This document shows, in pieces, positions 6,817 through 7,397 of a stretch of 7,397 bases of DNA. The number at the start of each line of letters is the position of its first letter. The first letter of the stretch is position 1. The translations under genes and the position numbers were made by a program. The notes below the pieces were generated by a model. It was not told where the DNA came from. It saw only the letters and a list, made by a program, of their open reading frames with translations, and did not search any database. The stretch lies in NCBI GenBank assembly GCA_017880745.1, contig JADGRR010000133.1, forward strand, positions 1 to 7,397, in the 5' to 3' direction. The DNA is from Burkholderiales bacterium. GTDB taxonomy: Bacteria > Pseudomonadota > Gammaproteobacteria > Burkholderiales > SG8-39.

Positions 6817-7308
6817 TCACCGATAGGCGGCGTCGCTGGCGCGGTCGCGGGCGATCTCGGCTTCGTAGCGGTCGCCCACCGCGAGCAGCATTTCCTTGGT
6901 GTAGTGCAGGTCGCTGCGCTTCTCGCCGTGGTATTCGAGGATGCGCGTCTCGACGATCGAATCGACCGGGCAGGATTCTTCGCAGAAGCCGCAGAAAATG
7001 CACTTGTTCAGGTCGATGTCGTAGCGCGTGGTTCGGCGCGTGCCGTCGGCGCGCTGCTCCGATTCGATGGTGATCGCCAGCGCCGGGCATACTGCTTCGC
7101 ACAGCTTGCACGCGATGCAGCGCTCCTCGCCGTTGGGGTAGCGGCGCAGCGCGTGCAGGCCGCGAAAGCGCGCCGACTGCGGCGTATGCTCCTCCGGATA
7201 CTGCACCGTAATCTTGCGCGAGAACAGATGCCGCCCGGTAACCGCCATACCTTTGAGCAGCTCCAGCAGCAGGAAGGTTTTGAAGAACTCGCGGATTTTC
7301 TCAGCCAT
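6817..7308 (-). CDS. nuoI: NADH-quinone oxidoreductase subunit I
   Basis: NuoI is the peripheral iron-sulfur subunit that carries electrons through clusters N6a and N6b toward the terminal cluster N2 and the quinone site. The two ferredoxin-type motifs are complete: Cys64, 67, 70 and 74 in CIACKLCEAVCP, and Cys103, 106, 109 and 113 in CIFCGFCEESCP. Each motif contributes three cysteines to one cluster and its last one to the other, as in 8Fe ferredoxins. An amphipathic N-terminal helix (residues 4-29) anchors the protein at the membrane. At 163 residues it matches the usual 162-163 of betaproteobacteria. The ATG at 7308 is preceded by GGAGG eight bases away and gives the standard MAEKIREFF start. 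The frame stays open upstream to a further ATG at 7383, but that 25-residue extension has no family counterpart. nuoJ follows after seven bases. nuoH is expected just upstream, beyond the window. Confidence 0.98.
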   Translation of the reverse strand: MAEKIREFFKTFLLLELLKGMAVTGRHLFSRKITVQYPEEHTPQSARFRGLHALRRYPNGEERCIACKLCEAVCPALAITIESEQRADGTRRTTRYDIDLNKCIFCGFCEESCPVDSIVETRILEYHGEKRSDLHYTKEMLLAVGDRYEAEIARDRASDAAYR

Positions 7309-7397
7309 GGAAGCCGCCTCCGAACCCACGTGCCGATAGACGTGCAGCGAGTCGGCGGACTGCCGCATTCGCCTTGCTCGCATCCCCGCTACGCGGG
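7309..7397. other. Leader between nuoI and the preceding gene (presumably nuoH)
   Basis: No gene is recognised in these 89 bases. A perfect small hairpin, CCCGC-TAC-GCGGG, occupies 7385-7397 at the window edge and has no T-run after it within view. A second short stem, GCGG-CAGT-CCGC on the minus strand, lies further in. A TAG at 7391-7389 on the minus strand, read as the codons CCC GCG TAG from the edge, could be the end of nuoH. Too little of the upstream frame is visible to test this. Confidence 0.35.
7317..7321 (-). promoter_or_regulatory. Ribosome binding site of nuoI
   Basis: GGAGG on the minus strand lies eight bases before the nuoI ATG at 7308. It supports that start over the in-frame ATG codons farther upstream at 7383 and 7368. 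Confidence 0.8.

Noticed and set aside
7309..7383. 25-residue N-terminal extension of NuoI from the ATG at 7383
   Set aside because: The GGAGG at 7321-7317 and the family N-terminus both point to the ATG at 7308; the extension is Arg-rich and has no counterpart.

Overview
The window looks like a piece of a GC-rich betaproteobacterial chromosome. All real genes read on the minus strand, so transcription runs from position 7397 toward 1. Six consecutive genes encode the distal part of the proton-pumping NADH:quinone oxidoreductase (complex I) operon: nuoI, nuoJ, nuoK, nuoL, nuoM and nuoN. They are followed by the start of pyrF (orotidine 5'-phosphate decarboxylase), which runs off the low-coordinate edge. 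The betaproteobacterial assignment rests on the style of the protein sequences (for example the YPNGEERCIACKLC block of NuoI, the INVDDLNALKG-type end of NuoK and the type-2 PyrF) and is an inference, not a database result.

Layout in transcription order: an 89-bp leader with a small hairpin at the window edge (7397-7309); nuoI (7308-6817), a two [4Fe-4S] ferredoxin-like subunit; nuoJ (6809-6201); nuoK (GTG start at 6198, ending at 5872); a G-rich 95-bp gap (5871-5777); nuoL (5776-3770); nuoM (3759-2281); nuoN (2267-792); a 35-codon candidate ORF that bridges the next junction (795-688); and pyrF (691 to beyond 1). Apart from the nuoK-nuoL gap, genes are separated by 13 bases or fewer, which suggests one polycistronic transcript. 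No convincing internal promoter or terminator was seen.

Functionally, NuoI carries electrons through clusters N6a and N6b toward the quinone site. NuoJ and NuoK form the small-subunit part of the membrane arm, and NuoL, NuoM and NuoN are the three antiporter-like proton-channel subunits. All key charged residues of the proton path that I could place against the E. coli numbering are present, so the complex appears functional. PyrF makes UMP in pyrimidine synthesis; its only visible link to the nuo genes is position.

This is mostly an ordinary core-metabolism region and I found no new system. The points worth a second look are the small ORF that overlaps both nuoN and pyrF by a few bases, the His-rich duplicated loop in NuoL, the G-tract cluster across the nuoK stop codon, and the start site of nuoK, which is set by a Shine-Dalgarno sequence inside nuoJ.
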